From: Legionella genomosp. 1
GTDB lineage: Bacteria; Pseudomonadota; Gammaproteobacteria; Legionellales; Legionellaceae
Assembly (NCBI GenBank): GCA_945901145.1
Contig: CAMDJY010000070.1
Location: forward strand, 1 to 7,474
DNA length: 7,474 bases
Direction: 5' to 3'
Part shown: positions 6,019 to 7,474 of the stretch, in pieces
Layout of the letters: the number at the start of each line of letters is the position of its first letter
Position numbering within the stretch: the first letter of the stretch is position 1
Program-made: the position numbers and the translations under genes
The notes under the pieces: model-generated
What the model saw: the letters and a program-made list of their open reading frames with translations, nothing else
The model's database searches: none
What the model was told of the DNA's origin: nothing

Positions 6019-6855
6019 TTAAAAGCTTGTAGTTAGTTCTAGAAGTGCTTGATTCACATAAGCATTTGCTGAAGATAATGTTCCTGCAACAGGGATATTA
6101 TCAATGTTTACCGCTCCCAAACTGATACGCCCCAGACCCAAAAAGCGGTAAGATAATCCAAGTCTTAAATGGTTATTCATCGGCACGTCAAATCCTAAAC
6201 CAAGTTGATATGCGAAAGATGTTTGGGTATTATTTGCGTAAGCTCTGGTAAAGGTTAAGAAGCGCGGAGCTTTAGTTTGGTAATTGTAAGCCCGGTTAAA
6301 AGCCGCGCCCAAGCCTCCTAAAACATATGGTTTAAAAATTTTTTGATAATTATAGAACCATTTAGTTTGGACAAGAAATTGGCGTGATACAACCTTATAA
6401 TTATATTTATATGCATCAGCAGATTCATTATCTGCTCCTTGTATAAAATAACCTTGGGGTTTGAACGGTTGTATTTGTTGATATGTAAGGGTTCCTTGCA
6501 CTAACCAATTTTGGAATATTGACTTTTCTTTGCCTATAAATATATCAAAGAGGAATTTATTTGCTGTATTCTTAAGTGCTGAGTAAACATAAAATTCATC
6601 GGTCTGAATGTTTTGAATTGGGAAATACTGAGATTTACCCAGATTTTGAATATTAGCTAATCCCCCCCCTATCCCTGCAACATTAATCAATTTTACTGGA
6701 TTTTCTGAACTGCTAATTTTTAAAGGTTGGGCATTGCTGTTACTACATAAAAAAATTAAGCAAAAAATTTGTAAACTTAATAAGGGCTTTTTTGCAATTT
6801 TGCAGGAACTTAGAAAAACTTCTATTTTATTGAAGTTTAGTTTATATTTATTCAT
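6019..6855 (-). CDS. Outer-membrane beta-barrel protein, opacity-like, with G8 tract
   Basis: The 278-residue product has a long basic N-terminus, a hydrophobic stretch (residues 24-37) and a likely signal peptidase I site after SNA at 42. The mature part, about 236 residues, alternates polar and hydrophobic residues, has many aromatics and Gly-rich strand turns (YVLGGLGAAFNRAY at 177-190, YQLGLGFDV at 216-224, LRLGLSYRFLGLG at 230-242), and ends in Phe, as expected for a protein assembled by the BAM complex. The C-terminal pattern resembles the opacity-like surface proteins of Legionella-type bacteria; I cannot assign a role or ligand. AAGGA at 6865-6869 lies nine bases before the ATG. It is downstream of the unrecognised gene at 6878-7474 by 22 bases, so probably cotranscribed. 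Codons 63-65 are an uninterrupted run of eight G, unusual in such AT-rich DNA. The reading frame is intact here. Confidence 0.82.
   Translation of the reverse strand: MNKYKLNFNKIEVFLSSCKIAKKPLLSLQIFCLIFLCSNSNAQPLKISSSENPVKLINVAGIGGGLANIQNLGKSQYFPIQNIQTDEFYVYSALKNTANKFLFDIFIGKEKSIFQNWLVQGTLTYQQIQPFKPQGYFIQGADNESADAYKYNYKVVSRQFLVQTKWFYNYQKIFKPYVLGGLGAAFNRAYNYQTKAPRFLTFTRAYANNTQTSFAYQLGLGFDVPMNNHLRLGLSYRFLGLGRISLGAVNIDNIPVAGTLSSANAYVNQALLELTTSF
6662..6669 (-). repeat. G8 mononucleotide tract inside the barrel gene
   Basis: The plus strand has eight consecutive C, read as eight G on the coding strand (GGG GGG GGA start of codons 63-65, Gly-Gly-Gly). It follows the signal peptide by about 20 residues. 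If one G is lost the frame reads GAT then TAG; if one is gained it reads ATT AGC TAA. Either slip therefore ends translation within three codons, so the tract could act as an on/off switch. Switching itself is inference. Confidence 0.7.
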
Positions 6856-6877
6856 ATCGACTTTTCCTTAATTATAC

Positions 6878-7474
6878 CTAATTACTAAGTACTGCAAGTG
6901 CTACAAGTTGAAACATTCCTTCTGCATCGCCATGTGAGAGATATAACGGATTATCCTGGTATATTGACCATAAATTGGTATTGTTGATCCCATCGGTTTG
7001 AGGGTATGAAGAAGATTGGGAGGGAATGCCTTTATCTTGAATACATTCAACTAATCCAGAAGTAGAATTTGAAAGTAAGCTTGGTTGATTAGCATCACAA
7101 GCACTGGCCGAGTTCCTGTTGGTTGCTATGCTATCATAACGTAAATATATAAGAGAAATTGGTGAGGTAGTTTCCCAATTATATATATTAGTGTCTCTAA
7201 GTTCTTGATTGAATTGCGGATCTGTTATGAGAGTAGGATAAATAAATGATGCAATTAAATTATATCGTTTACCGTTATCTGAGGCTTGTTGTAATGAAGT
7301 GTAATTAGACAGATTACCAATTGTGAAAAGGTTTTGCGTAGAGGAGCCGACGCTCGCGCCTTCTATTTGCACTCTTATTTGCTTGTTGTTCAAACCATTA
7401 TTAAGAAATAGCTCTTGAAATGTATAAGGGCCGCCACTGCCACCATAAGAATCTAATACATCTTGACATGATTT
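6878..7474 (-). CDS. Hypothetical Asn/Ser/Gln-rich protein, C-terminal part
   Basis: The minus-strand frame is open from the right window edge to a TAG at 6878-6880, giving 198 codons of an incomplete gene whose start lies beyond 7474. A TTG at 7393 could be read as a start, but the frame stays open for 28 codons upstream of it and no ribosome binding site precedes it, so it is internal. I do not recognise the family. The visible part is rich in Asn, Ser, Gln, Thr and Tyr and poor in Lys, with three Cys (3, 126 and 144 of the visible part), a Gly-rich GGSGGP at 11-16 and a hydrophobic end (FQLVALAVLSN). No transmembrane helix is evident. This composition fits an exported or surface protein, which is inference. 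Its stop is 22 bases ahead of the barrel gene, so the two probably share a transcript and perhaps a location. Confidence 0.72.
   Translation of the reverse strand, partial: KSCQDVLDSYGGSGGPYTFQELFLNNGLNNKQIRVQIEGASVGSSTQNLFTIGNLSNYTSLQQASDNGKRYNLIASFIYPTLITDPQFNQELRDTNIYNWETTSPISLIYLRYDSIATNRNSASACDANQPSLLSNSTSGLVECIQDKGIPSQSSSYPQTDGINNTNLWSIYQDNPLYLSHGDAEGMFQLVALAVLSN

Noticed and set aside
7391..7393. TTG as the start codon of the right-end gene
   Set aside because: The frame continues open for 28 codons to the window edge, and there is no purine-rich site upstream, so the TTG is read as an internal leucine.

Overview
The window looks like a chromosomal segment of an AT-rich gammaproteobacterium, most plausibly a member of the Legionellales or a close relative. 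LpoA divergent from rsmI is a gammaproteobacterial arrangement, PepN resembles the Escherichia coli enzyme closely, and the outer-membrane beta-barrel resembles the opacity-like barrels common in Legionella-type genomes. The order-level placement is inferred from memory of these families, not from a search.

Layout. Positions 1-163 (minus) hold the 5' end of lpoA, a lipoprotein activator of peptidoglycan synthesis. It is divergent from a tight plus-strand cluster: rsmI (207-1055, 16S rRNA 2'-O-methyltransferase), a secreted astacin-family zinc endopeptidase (1070-1900), and pepN (1924-4506, M1 aminopeptidase N). Gaps of 14 and 23 bases suggest one transcript. pepN meets the minus-strand anmK (4507-5865, anhydro-N-acetylmuramic acid kinase) end to end with no intergenic base. 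A 12-bp hairpin straddles both stop codons. A 153-base spacer (5866-6018) separates anmK from two more minus-strand genes: an outer-membrane beta-barrel protein (6019-6855) and, 22 bases upstream of it, the 3' part of an unrecognised Asn/Ser/Gln-rich protein that runs off the window end (6878-7474).

Functional picture. LpoA promotes peptidoglycan synthesis and AnmK recycles its turnover products, while the astacin and PepN form an exported endopeptidase and cytoplasmic exopeptidase pair. The right end is more AT-rich and looks accessory.

Points that stand out: an 8-G tract in the barrel gene where loss or gain of one base gives an immediate stop, so it may be phase-variable; an astacin with an animal-style aspartate-switch propeptide inside a housekeeping cluster; an AnmK that looks alphaproteobacterial and carries an extra helical stretch; and the hairpin at the pepN/anmK junction. 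I found no RNA genes, CRISPR arrays, insertion sequences or clear new defence system.
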